NCBI GenBank assembly: GCA_020445405.1
Contig: JAGRGQ010000040.1
Span: forward strand, 1-34,830
DNA: 34,830 bases
Direction of reading: 5' to 3'
DNA from: Gammaproteobacteria bacterium
GTDB lineage: Bacteria > Pseudomonadota > Gammaproteobacteria > Chromatiales > Chromatiaceae
The notes below the pieces were generated by a model, which was not told the DNA's origin, did no database searches, and saw only the letters and a list, made by a program, of their open reading frames with translations. Shown one piece after another: positions 28,225-34,830 of the stretch. Position 1 is the stretch's first letter. The number at the start of each line of letters is the position of its first letter. The position numbers and the translations under genes are program-made.

Positions 28225-28514
28225 AAGAGAGCGATGATCGTAAACTGGATGTAGCCGTTGCGCTGCTTTACGATGGTGAGAACGCACCGAAAGTTACCGC
28301 GAAAGGGCGCGGCGAGCTGGCGAACAGAATATTGAGTTTGGCCGAACAGCACGGCATTCCGTTGCAGGGCGATCCGGAACTTGCCGCGATTCTGTCGCAG
28401 ATTCCGGTGGGCAACGAAATACCCGAAGCTCTCTACCGGGCGATCGCAGAAGTGATCAGCTTTGCCTATATGGTATCGGGCAAGCGCCCGCCGGGGTTCA
28501 AGGAGCCTGCATAA
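28221..28514 (+). CDS. Stand-alone FlhB C-terminal-domain protein (export switch-like)
   Basis: The 97 residues align by eye with the cytoplasmic C-domain of FlhB just after its autocleavage site. VAVALLYDGENAPKVTAKG matches the region following NPTH, then come AEQHGIPLQGDPELA and GNEIPEALYRAIAEVISFAY. The NPTH loop and the membrane part of FlhB are absent, so the protein cannot cleave itself and resembles the cleaved CC fragment. Small FlhB-C homologues such as Helicobacter FlhX are known. Its start overlaps the FliK-like stop, so the two are co-translated and probably interact. It ends 4 bp from the end of fliJ on the other strand. Confidence 0.88.
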   Translation: MKESDDRKLDVAVALLYDGENAPKVTAKGRGELANRILSLAEQHGIPLQGDPELAAILSQIPVGNEIPEALYRAIAEVISFAYMVSGKRPPGFKEPA

Positions 28515-28518
28515 GCGG

Positions 28519-28959
28519 TCAATCCTTTTGTCCCCGGCCATGCTGGTTGCGGTCATCCAGTTCATGCTGCTCCCGCGACTCCTGTATTTTCCGGTCCTCC
28601 TGCGCGTAACGGGAGACGACCTTGTCCAGCACCTGACTTCGCATATGCTTCTGCTGCCAGTTCTCCATCTGGCTGGTGCGATTCTGCCGGCTGGCCAGTA
28701 CGATTTTTTTCTGCGCCTCGATGGCTTTTTCCAGTTTCTCCAGAAAAGCGCGGTATTCTTGCAGCTGGGCCGCCGACATCCCCATCTGAGAACTCTCCCG
28801 AAACCGCTGCAGGTACTCCTCGTGATATCGCCTGAGCTCTTCCAGCCGGGCTTCCTGGTCATGCATCAGCCGCTGAGACTGGCCGAAGGATCTGGCCGCT
28901 TTTCGCTCCCGGGATTCCGCCACGCGCTGGACCGGTTTGAATCTTTTCGATTGCACCAT
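28519..28959 (-). CDS. fliJ: Flagellar export protein FliJ
   Basis: This 146-residue protein is almost entirely charged alpha helix, as expected for FliJ, the coiled-coil stalk that sits in the FliI hexamer and contacts FlhA. Typical features are the N-terminal FKPVQRVAESRERKAARSFGQ and the long heptad-like region AQLQEYRAFLEKLEKAIEAQKK. The C-terminus is very polar (Gln, His, Arg, Glu, Asp). It follows fliI by 28 bp as the last gene of the fliE-fliJ series on the minus strand. Its 3' end nearly touches the convergent FlhB-C-like gene, so transcripts must overlap unless termination is sharp. Confidence 0.88.
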   Translation of the reverse strand: MVQSKRFKPVQRVAESRERKAARSFGQSQRLMHDQEARLEELRRYHEEYLQRFRESSQMGMSAAQLQEYRAFLEKLEKAIEAQKKIVLASRQNRTSQMENWQQKHMRSQVLDKVVSRYAQEDRKIQESREQHELDDRNQHGRGQKD

Positions 28960-28987
28960 GGGCAGTTCTCTTTATTCCGTCTCCGTT

Positions 28988-30361
28988 TTAACCGCTCACC
29001 GTAACTTCCTGCGTTGCAGGAAACAACGACATCAGATCATCGCAGCTCTGTTCGAGGCTGACCGGCGTACCCATCTCCTGCCTCAGAAAACCCTCCAGCG
29101 TCGGCATCGCTTCGATTGCCGTATCGATTCTATCGTCCGTACCCCGTTCGTACGCCCCGACGCTGATCAGATCCTGATTCTGCCGATAGACCGAGTATAG
29201 CTGTTTAAAGCTGCGTGCCGCCTGTTGATGCTCAACACTTGTCACGTCATTCATGGCCCGGCTGATCGAAGCTTCGATATCGATGGCGGGATAGTGGCCG
29301 CTTTCCGCCAGTTTCCGGGAGAGGACAATATGCCCATCCAGTATCGCCCGTGCCGCATCGGCGATAGGATCGTTCTGATCGTCCCCTTCCGTCAATACCG
29401 TATAAAAAGCGGTGACCGAGCCGCCGTCCTTGTCTCCGTTTCCGGCCCGTTCCACCAACTGCGGCAGTTTGGCGAATACAGAGGGGGGATATCCTTTTGT
29501 CGCCGGCGGCTCATGAATCGCCAGTGCAATTTCACGCTGCGCCTGGGCAAAGCGGGTCAGTGAATCCATCAGCAGCAGCACATGCTTCCCCTGGTCCCGA
29601 AAATACTCCGCGATGCTGGTTGCAAGCATGGCCCCGTGCATGCGCCGAAGCGGCGGATTATCCGCCGGTACCGCAACCACGACCGCCCTGGACAGCCCTT
29701 CCTCGCCCAGGCTGTTTTCGACGAACTCCTTTACCTCGCGCCCCCTCTCCCCGATCAGCCCAACCACGGTGACGTCCGCGTTGGTATAGCGCGTCATCAT
29801 CCCCAGCAGCACACTTTTACCCACGCCGGACCCTGCAAAAAGTCCGAGCCGCTGACCACGTCCGACGCTCAACAGCGAATTGATCGCACGCACGCCAACA
29901 TCGAGCGGTTTCCTGATCGGCGTACGCGCCAGCGGATTGTAACTCTGCCCGGTCAGTGATCGCCGTTCAATGACGTGAATCGGTCCTTTGCCGTCCAGTG
30001 GCCGGCCGGCACCGTCGATGACCCGGCCCAGCAGATAATCGCCCACCATCGCTTCGCAGACTCTGCCGGTGGGAATCACCCGCGCGTCCTGCTCCAGCCC
30101 ACGGATATCCCCGGTAGGCATCAGGTAGAGGCTTTCGCCGGAAAAACCGACCACCTCCGCTTCGATGCGTTCACCATTTCCGCTGATCACTTCGCACTGA
30201 CCGCCGATCGCTGCACGACAGCCCACGGCTTCCAACGTCAGGCCGACCATGCGGGTCAGTTTCCCTTCGACCACCAGTCCACGGTTCTCCGCGACCCGCT
30301 CCCTGCATCTGGCCAGTCGCGACCGCCAGATCTTACTGCGGTTGATATCCGGGGAGATCAT
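28988..30361 (-). CDS. fliI: Flagellum-specific ATPase FliI
   Basis: FliI is the F1-beta-like hexameric ATPase at the base of the flagellar export gate. The 457-residue protein has the N-terminal beta-barrel domain and the catalytic core with Walker [14 protein letters not shown], the family run [13 protein letters not shown] (here [17 protein letters not shown]), Walker [20 protein letters not shown], and the signature [23 protein letters not shown]. The start overlaps the fliH stop by 4 nt (ATGA). The FliI call over a non-flagellar type III ATPase is secured by the fliE-F-G-H-J neighbours. Confidence 0.97.
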   Translation of the reverse strand: MISPDINRSKIWRSRLARCRERVAENRGLVVEGKLTRMVGLTLEAVGCRAAIGGQCEVISGNGERIEAEVVGFSGESLYLMPTGDIRGLEQDARVIPTGRVCEAMVGDYLLGRVIDGAGRPLDGKGPIHVIERRSLTGQSYNPLARTPIRKPLDVGVRAINSLLSVGRGQRLGLFAGSGVGKSVLLGMMTRYTNADVTVVGLIGERGREVKEFVENSLGEEGLSRAVVVAVPADNPPLRRMHGAMLATSIAEYFRDQGKHVLLLMDSLTRFAQAQREIALAIHEPPATKGYPPSVFAKLPQLVERAGNGDKDGGSVTAFYTVLTEGDDQNDPIADAARAILDGHIVLSRKLAESGHYPAIDIEASISRAMNDVTSVEHQQAARSFKQLYSVYRQNQDLISVGAYERGTDDRIDTAIEAMPTLEGFLRQEMGTPVSLEQSCDDLMSLFPATQEVTVSG

Positions 30362-31032
30362 GCTGTCTCCTGCTCACGTTCGTCGCCCAGCAACGGGGCA
30401 ATCAACGATGCGAGCCGTGACTCCAGCGTCGCATCGACCTGCGAACTTTCGGTGAGGATGCGGCAACCCCCTCTGGCGACCACAGGATCTTCAATAATCT
30501 TCCAGCCCAGTTCGTTCTCGCTCAATTCATAAATTCTGCGCACCAGGGTCGCATCCTCGGGGTGCAGAACCACTCTGATGCCTCTGGAAGAGACTGGAAG
30601 AATCGACAATGCTTCGCGCACAACACCGATGATCTGCTCCGGATCGGTTCTCACTTCACGCCGCACCAGCTGGCGTACCATGGAGATAACCATCTCAATC
30701 AATTCGTGTTCAACCTGATCGTCCAACTGCTGTAACGGCCGATCCAGCAGAGCCATCAGCTGGTCGAAGCGGTTTACGGTTGCGGTCAGTTCGACCCGAC
30801 CCTTGGCGAGAGCCTCGTTGTGACCATATTCGAACCCCTCCTTTCTGCCCTGCTCAAACCCCTCTTCGTATGCCGCTTTTTGAATCTGTTCAAGCTGATC
30901 AGCGGTCAGCGGGGAGCCACTCCCGTCAATCTCGTCCACATCGACTTCACTCGCCCGCATGTTGGGTGGGGACCACTGTTTTATCTCCCCGGCTCCGCCC
31001 GCGGTGATCACTTTAGACGAAGTCTTCACCAC
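30358..31032 (-). CDS. fliH: Flagellar assembly protein FliH
   Basis: FliH binds and restrains FliI and links it to the C-ring. The 224-residue product has a variable N-terminus, then the glycine-spaced helix [21 protein letters not shown] with the GxxxG-like repeats seen in the family. The C-terminal domain resembles the V/F-type stalk subunits ([29 protein letters not shown]). The start is one of two adjacent GTG codons (31032 or 31029) behind GGAGG, inside the end of fliG, so the overlap is about 20 nt. It overlaps fliI by 4 nt. Confidence 0.92.
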   Translation of the reverse strand: MVKTSSKVITAGGAGEIKQWSPPNMRASEVDVDEIDGSGSPLTADQLEQIQKAAYEEGFEQGRKEGFEYGHNEALAKGRVELTATVNRFDQLMALLDRPLQQLDDQVEHELIEMVISMVRQLVRREVRTDPEQIIGVVREALSILPVSSRGIRVVLHPEDATLVRRIYELSENELGWKIIEDPVVARGGCRILTESSQVDATLESRLASLIAPLLGDEREQETA

Positions 31033-32020
31033 CGCCTCCGAGCATGATCTCTCCCGCCTCCGCCAATCTACGGGTGACCGACAGGATCTCCTTCTGCGCC
31101 GCTTCGACGTCGCTCAGGCGGGCCGGCGCAGCGGCTTCCAGATCGTCGCGCAGCATCTCGGCAGCGCGTTTGGACATGTTCTTGAATATCTTCTCCTTCA
31201 GTCCCTCTTCGGCACCGCGCAGGGCCAGCATCAGTTGATCCGATGCCACCTCGCGCAGCAGCGTCTGGATACCCCGGTCATCCACCTCGATGAGGTTCTC
31301 GAAGACGAACATATTGTCCTGAATCTCCTGGGCGAGATCCTGGTCCGCCGAGGTAACCTGTTCAATAATGTTGCTCTCGATCGAGCCTTCAATCAGATTG
31401 AGTATGTTTGCCGCGGTTTTCACCCCGCCAAGCGAGGATGATTTCACATTGCTGGCACCGGTAAACTGCTTCTCCAGGATTTCATCCAGCTCCTGCAGCG
31501 CGGCCGGCTGGATGCCGTCCAGTGTGGCGATACGCATGATAATGTCCGGACGCATCCGCTCCGGAAACAGCGCCAGCACCTCCGCCGCCTGATCGGGATC
31601 CAGAAAGGAGAGAACTATAGCGATAATCTGAGGATGCTCCAGCCTGATCAGTTCGGCGATGGAACGCGCGTCCATCCATTTGAGCTGTTCCAGCCCTTTG
31701 CTGTTGCGACCCAGCAATATGCGGTCGATCACGCCCCCGGCCTTATCCACCCCAAGGGCCTTGTTCAGAACGTTGCGGATATACTCATCGGAATCCACAC
31801 CCAGTGAGGTCTGATCGCGCAGCGTATCGACAAAGGAGCGCATGACCGTCTCCATGCTTTCGGTGCGTACATTGGTCATGCCCGCCATGGCCAGCCCCAG
31901 CTCCTGAACCTCCTTCGGTCCCATGTGCGTCAGGATCGCAGCGGCATCCGCCTCACCCAGAGCCAGCAGCAGGATCGCCGCCCGGTCCACCCCTTTCAGT
32001 TTAGTGGCATTATCCGGCAT
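31013..32020 (-). CDS. fliG: Flagellar motor switch protein FliG
   Basis: FliG forms the top of the C-ring, joins FliF to FliM and transmits torque from the stator. From the ATG at 32020 it has 335 residues; a TTG at 32029 is also in frame but less likely. Landmarks are KGVDRAAILLLALGEADAA at the N-terminal FliF-binding domain, the central EHPQIIAIVLSFLDPDQAA, and the C-terminal charged motif NMSKRAAEMLRDDLEA that meets the stator. The start lies inside the fliF end (11-nt overlap), consistent with translational coupling. Confidence 0.97.
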   Translation of the reverse strand: MPDNATKLKGVDRAAILLLALGEADAAAILTHMGPKEVQELGLAMAGMTNVRTESMETVMRSFVDTLRDQTSLGVDSDEYIRNVLNKALGVDKAGGVIDRILLGRNSKGLEQLKWMDARSIAELIRLEHPQIIAIVLSFLDPDQAAEVLALFPERMRPDIIMRIATLDGIQPAALQELDEILEKQFTGASNVKSSSLGGVKTAANILNLIEGSIESNIIEQVTSADQDLAQEIQDNMFVFENLIEVDDRGIQTLLREVASDQLMLALRGAEEGLKEKIFKNMSKRAAEMLRDDLEAAAPARLSDVEAAQKEILSVTRRLAEAGEIMLGGGGEDFV

Positions 32021-33668
32021 CTTCGGCAATCCAACTCTTCACGACCTGGGCGACGCGCTTGGGGTCGTCGGATACCATCTGGCGCGCCGCATCCAGTGTC
32101 TCCTGATATGCCTCCGGTCCAGGCAGTCGAAACGCGCTGCCGCCCGCCGGCAGACCGCCATCGGTACCCTCTTTCCCGTCGCCACCCGCAGCATCAGCTT
32201 CACCCTCTTTACCGCTCTTCGCTACGACCGGCGGAGCGGTCAGACGATGCATGGTCGGTCTGAGTACGAAGAAGATCAGTATCAGGACCAGCAGCACGCC
32301 GCCAATCTGTCGGGCCAGATCCCAGACCCAGGGCTGCTCCCAGATCGCCGGTTCCGGCAACGGCTGCATCTCCTCCGGTGCCATGAATGAGGCATTGATC
32401 ACGCGTACACTGTCGCCTCTGGCTGAATTGAATCCAATGGCATCCTTCACCAGTTGGGTAATCCGGCTTAGCTCTTCCGGGGTGCGTTCGACCCGGGTGC
32501 TCTCGCCATCGGCATTTACACCGACCTTGTCGTTTACCACCACCGCAACCGACAGGCGCCGGACTTTGCCGCTGGAAAGCCGGGTGTGGCTGATAGTCTT
32601 GTCCAGTTCGAAGTTGCGGGTGGCGCGTTTGCTCGAGTTCAGCTGCTGCCCGCTTCCCGCCGCATCACCGGCCGCACCGCCTGCCTGTTCCGGTGCCACG
32701 CCTGCTGCCGGCGGCTGGTTGCTGAGAGCGCCCGGTACACCCTGTACGGCACCCAGACGGCTGGCCTGCTCATCGACCTGTTCGCTTCTCAGCGCCGGCA
32801 GATCTGGGTTGAATCTCTCCGATGTCTGTTCGGTGACGGTAAAATCCAGTTCCGCAGTGACCTGCGCGCGTATATTGTCCAGGCCGAGGATCGGAGCAAG
32901 TATGTTCTCCACGCGCTGACGATAGTGCTCCTCCTGCTGTTTGCTGTATTCAAACTGACTGGCGGTAAGCAGCATATCGCGGCTCTCTTTCGCGCCGCTA
33001 AGCATCTCCCCTTTGTGGTCGACCACGGTGACCTCCCCGATTTCCAGTTCAGGGACGCTGGAAGCGACCAGATGGGCAATCGCGGCGACCTGGGATTTTT
33101 CCAGGCTGCGTCCGCTGCGCAGCTTGACCACCACCGAAGCGCTGGGTTTTTTGTGGTCACGCAGAAAGACCGACTGTTTCGGCGTAGCCAAGTGTACCCG
33201 TGCACTCTCTATATTGGTCAGCGTGGCGATTGTGCGCGCCAGCTCCCCTTCGAGTGCGCGGTGAAACCGGGCCGCTTCCATGGCTCTGCTGGTTCCGAAT
33301 CCCGTCTCCTGCTGCAATAACTCGAAGCCGAGGCTGTCGCCATGCGGCAAACCCTGGCCGGCAAGTTTTATCCTCGCCTCCTGTAATTTTCCGGATTCGA
33401 CCATCACTGCGCCGGTCGAATCGTCAATTCTGAACGCTATCCCCGCCTGGGTCAGTGCTTCGACAATTTCGGTTGCGTCCTTTTGCGCCAGGTTGCCGTA
33501 CAGCAGGCTGTAGCTCGGGGTTTGCGACCAGAGAACCACGGCGACGCCCAGCGCTACGCTGGCCGCGATACCGATCATCACGCCGAGCTGCCGGACCACG
33601 GGATTCCGGCCCAGGCTTTGCGGATGCAGTTGTACTGCCACCCGGTTTTCCGACTTTGCGTTCTCCAT
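32010..33668 (-). CDS. fliF: Flagellar MS-ring protein FliF
   Basis: FliF is the membrane ring on which the basal body is built. The ATG at 33668 gives 552 residues; a GTG at 33680 adds four. Two membrane helices lie near residue 30-50 (VMIGIAASVALGVAVVLWS) and near 450 (IGGVLLVLILIFFVLRP). Between them are the ring-building motifs NLAQKDATEIVEALTQAGI, GLPHGDSLGFELLQQETGFG and ALEGELARTIATLTNIESA. A Gly/Ala/Gln-rich stretch at about 320-350 is the variable loop. The C-terminal tail VSDDPKRVAQVVKSWI binds FliG. It lies 144 bp downstream of fliE. Confidence 0.97.
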   Translation of the reverse strand: MENAKSENRVAVQLHPQSLGRNPVVRQLGVMIGIAASVALGVAVVLWSQTPSYSLLYGNLAQKDATEIVEALTQAGIAFRIDDSTGAVMVESGKLQEARIKLAGQGLPHGDSLGFELLQQETGFGTSRAMEAARFHRALEGELARTIATLTNIESARVHLATPKQSVFLRDHKKPSASVVVKLRSGRSLEKSQVAAIAHLVASSVPELEIGEVTVVDHKGEMLSGAKESRDMLLTASQFEYSKQQEEHYRQRVENILAPILGLDNIRAQVTAELDFTVTEQTSERFNPDLPALRSEQVDEQASRLGAVQGVPGALSNQPPAAGVAPEQAGGAAGDAAGSGQQLNSSKRATRNFELDKTISHTRLSSGKVRRLSVAVVVNDKVGVNADGESTRVERTPEELSRITQLVKDAIGFNSARGDSVRVINASFMAPEEMQPLPEPAIWEQPWVWDLARQIGGVLLVLILIFFVLRPTMHRLTAPPVVAKSGKEGEADAAGGDGKEGTDGGLPAGGSAFRLPGPEAYQETLDAARQMVSDDPKRVAQVVKSWIAEDAG

Positions 33669-33812
33669 CGAATCAGGCACCTCAGTCCAATTCCGTCCAA
33701 TCGCTCCAGATCTTTATCAGGCAGTGTCCCTCCATAAACACGCGCTTTTCTGCTTCCACCGGTCACCCCGGCCCATACCGGAATGGGGTAAAAGCGTGTC
33801 TCCAGCCGGCGA
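33669..33812. other. fliE-fliF intergenic gap
   Basis: The gap is about 140 bp and holds no gene. It has a short inverted repeat (CCGGT 33759-33763 with ACCGG 33777-33781) and one GG-N10-GC match on the minus strand near 33744-33758 that keeps only the invariant sigma-54 bases. I regard fliF as most likely transcribed from the fliE promoter. Confidence 0.4.
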
Positions 33813-34133
33813 CTAGATAGGCATGTTCATGACCTCTTTATAGGCGTCTATCAACTTGTTTCTTACCTGAACCATCGCTTCGAACGAGATATCGGATTTC
33901 TGCACCGCAACCATCACCTCAGCCAGATTCACCTCCTTGTCTCCCAACTCGAATGCCTGTTTCATCTCACTCGCCTGCAGCTGGGTCCGGTTGACACTGT
34001 CGATGGTCTGTTTCAGCATGCTGCTGAAACTGACACTCTCCGCGCCCGGATCCGTCAATTCCGGATTGCCCATCGCCTGAGCCTTGATCACGCGCATCTG
34101 CGCCAGTACCTGATCGATGTTGTTCACGCTCAT
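33813..34133 (-). CDS. fliE: Flagellar hook-basal body protein FliE
   Basis: FliE links the MS-ring to the proximal rod. The 106-residue protein has the family's C-terminal helix pattern KEVNLAEVMVAVQKSDISF and MVQVRNKLIDAYKEVMNMPI, and a middle SFSSMLKQTIDSVNRTQ. AGGA stands 10 nt before the ATG. It is the first gene of the fliE-F-G-H-I-J operon, and a well-matched sigma-54 promoter lies 62 bp upstream of its start. Confidence 0.96.
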   Translation of the reverse strand: MSVNNIDQVLAQMRVIKAQAMGNPELTDPGAESVSFSSMLKQTIDSVNRTQLQASEMKQAFELGDKEVNLAEVMVAVQKSDISFEAMVQVRNKLIDAYKEVMNMPI

Positions 34134-34194
34134 TTCATTTTTTCCTGCAGCCGGTTATCGGTTTTTCGGTAATATGCTGAATCGTTGTGTAAAT

Positions 34195-34210
34195 TGCAGT
34201 TTATATGCCA
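34195..34210 (-). promoter_or_regulatory. Sigma-54 (-24/-12) promoter of the fliE operon
   Basis: Read on the minus strand, TGGCATATAAACTGCA matches 9 of 11 positions of TGGCAC-N5-TTGCW with exact GG-N10-GC spacing. It lies 62 bp upstream of the fliE ATG and just after the stop of the sigma-54 activator gene. In Pseudomonas and Vibrio the fliE operon is RpoN-dependent and driven by FleR/FlrC, which fits this arrangement. Activator sites would be expected further upstream, inside the end of the activator gene. Confidence 0.8.
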
Positions 34211-34216
34211 ATTTTC

Positions 34217-34830
34217 TCAGCCGGGTATCGACACCCCGGCGTCGCGCAGCCGGGCGATTTTGTAACGCAGCGTGCGCTGGCTGATCCCCAGTTTCTCTGC
34301 CGCGTTCTTCCGGCTGCCATTTCCGTCGCGCAGCGCATCCAGAATGATCTGTTCCTCGCGTGATCTGAGGTTATCGTTGAGGCTGTTCTGCCCCGGTGAA
34401 TCCAGTTTCTGATCGGCGCTCCCGGTCACCGCTTCGAAATTCAGATGCCCGGGTGTCAGATTCCCGCCGTTGGAGAGAATCAACGCACGCTGAATCACAT
34501 TCTCGAGTTCACGAACGTTACCCGGCCAGCGGTGCTGCAGCAGTTGTTCCTCCACCGCTTCCGACAGCGCCGGCGTTCCGCTTCGGTACGCTGCCGCGTG
34601 ACGCTGAAGCAGAAAGCGGGCCAGCGGCAGAAGATCCCGCATGCGCTCCCGCAGCGGCGGCAGCGTCAGTGGAAATACATTCAGTCGATAATAGAGATCC
34701 TCGCGAAAACGGCCGGCCGCAACCTCTTCCCTGAGATTTCTGTTGGTGGTGGCAAGTACCCTGACATCGAGCTGGATCAGCTTGCGCCCGCCAACCCGTT
34801 CCACCTCCCGCTCCTGCAGCACCCGCAGCA
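34217..34830 (-). CDS. fleR: Sigma-54-dependent flagellar response regulator, FleR/FlrC type (partial)
   Basis: Only the C-terminal ~204 residues are in the window; the N-terminal receiver and the Walker A and GAFTGA motifs lie beyond the right edge. Visible AAA+ features are [44 protein letters not shown] and [19 protein letters not shown] Fis-type helix-turn-helix closes the protein ([22 protein letters not shown]). Its position immediately before fliE and a sigma-54 site supports FleR/FlrC, the class III flagellar activator, over FleQ. It ends 84 bp before the fliE start. Confidence 0.88.
   Translation of the reverse strand, partial: LRVLQEREVERVGGRKLIQLDVRVLATTNRNLREEVAAGRFREDLYYRLNVFPLTLPPLRERMRDLLPLARFLLQRHAAAYRSGTPALSEAVEEQLLQHRWPGNVRELENVIQRALILSNGGNLTPGHLNFEAVTGSADQKLDSPGQNSLNDNLRSREEQIILDALRDGNGSRKNAAEKLGISQRTLRYKIARLRDAGVSIPG

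Noticed and set aside
28014-28862. A 282-codon open frame on the minus strand across the FliK-like and FlhB-C genes and fliJ
   Set aside because: Its product is Arg/Trp/Ser-rich with no motif, and it is shadowed by three recognisable genes.
33744-33758. Sigma-54 site upstream of fliF
   Set aside because: Only the GG and GC positions and a few others match; the fliE site 62 bp before fliE explains the operon better.

Overview
The window reads as chromosomal core DNA of a gammaproteobacterium. The closest gene-order parallels I know are in free-living or symbiotic sulfur-oxidiser and Chromatiales-like lineages, but this placement is an inference from gene content, not from any search. The support is an smc-zipA-ligA cluster with SMC instead of MukBEF, a LolCDE lipoprotein exporter, RdgC, type I QueF, a sigma-54-controlled polar-type flagellar cluster, and a PEP-CTERM/exosortase-associated exopolysaccharide signalling module. 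I see no tRNA, rRNA, CRISPR array, transposase or prophage gene. About 25 protein genes fill most of the window.

Layout. 1-2298: the end of a lol operon (lolD cut by the window edge, lolC) on the minus strand, then a small exported protein on the plus strand and a short conserved-looking hypothetical on the minus strand. 2332-10228: a minus-strand unit read smc, zipA, ligA, pepD and then the 96-residue hypothetical. It joins chromosome segregation, FtsZ anchoring, nick sealing and a dipeptidase. An AT-rich divergent region separates it from queF. 11001-18768: a minus-strand block read sugar transferase, prsK, prsR, prsT. This is the sensor kinase, sigma-54 response regulator and TPR protein that accompany exosortase EPS loci. 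A 616-bp intergenic region separates it from plus-strand genes for a nucleotide-sugar dehydrogenase and a UDP-glucuronate-type 4-epimerase, which supply acidic sugars.

21755-25368: rdgC, then the three AmmeMemoRadiSam genes (radical SAM enzyme on the minus strand; MEMO-like and AMMECR1-like proteins on the plus strand). This is a conserved trio whose biochemical role is, to my knowledge, unresolved. 25759-26652: a membrane protein with a cytoplasmic GYF-like domain and a periplasmic pentapeptide-repeat domain. 26929-34830: flagellar export and basal-body genes. A FliK-like and stand-alone FlhB-C-domain pair on the plus strand converges on fliJ, the last gene of the minus-strand operon fliE-F-G-H-I-J. 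A strong sigma-54 (-24/-12) site lies just upstream of fliE, and the sigma-54 activator gene (fleR/flrC type) runs off the right edge.

The least understood parts are the AmmeMemoRadiSam trio, the GYF-TM-pentapeptide protein beside it, and the FliK/FlhB-C mini-switch module. The PrsKRT block is a known type of system, but neither the exosortase nor any PEP-CTERM substrate is in the window.
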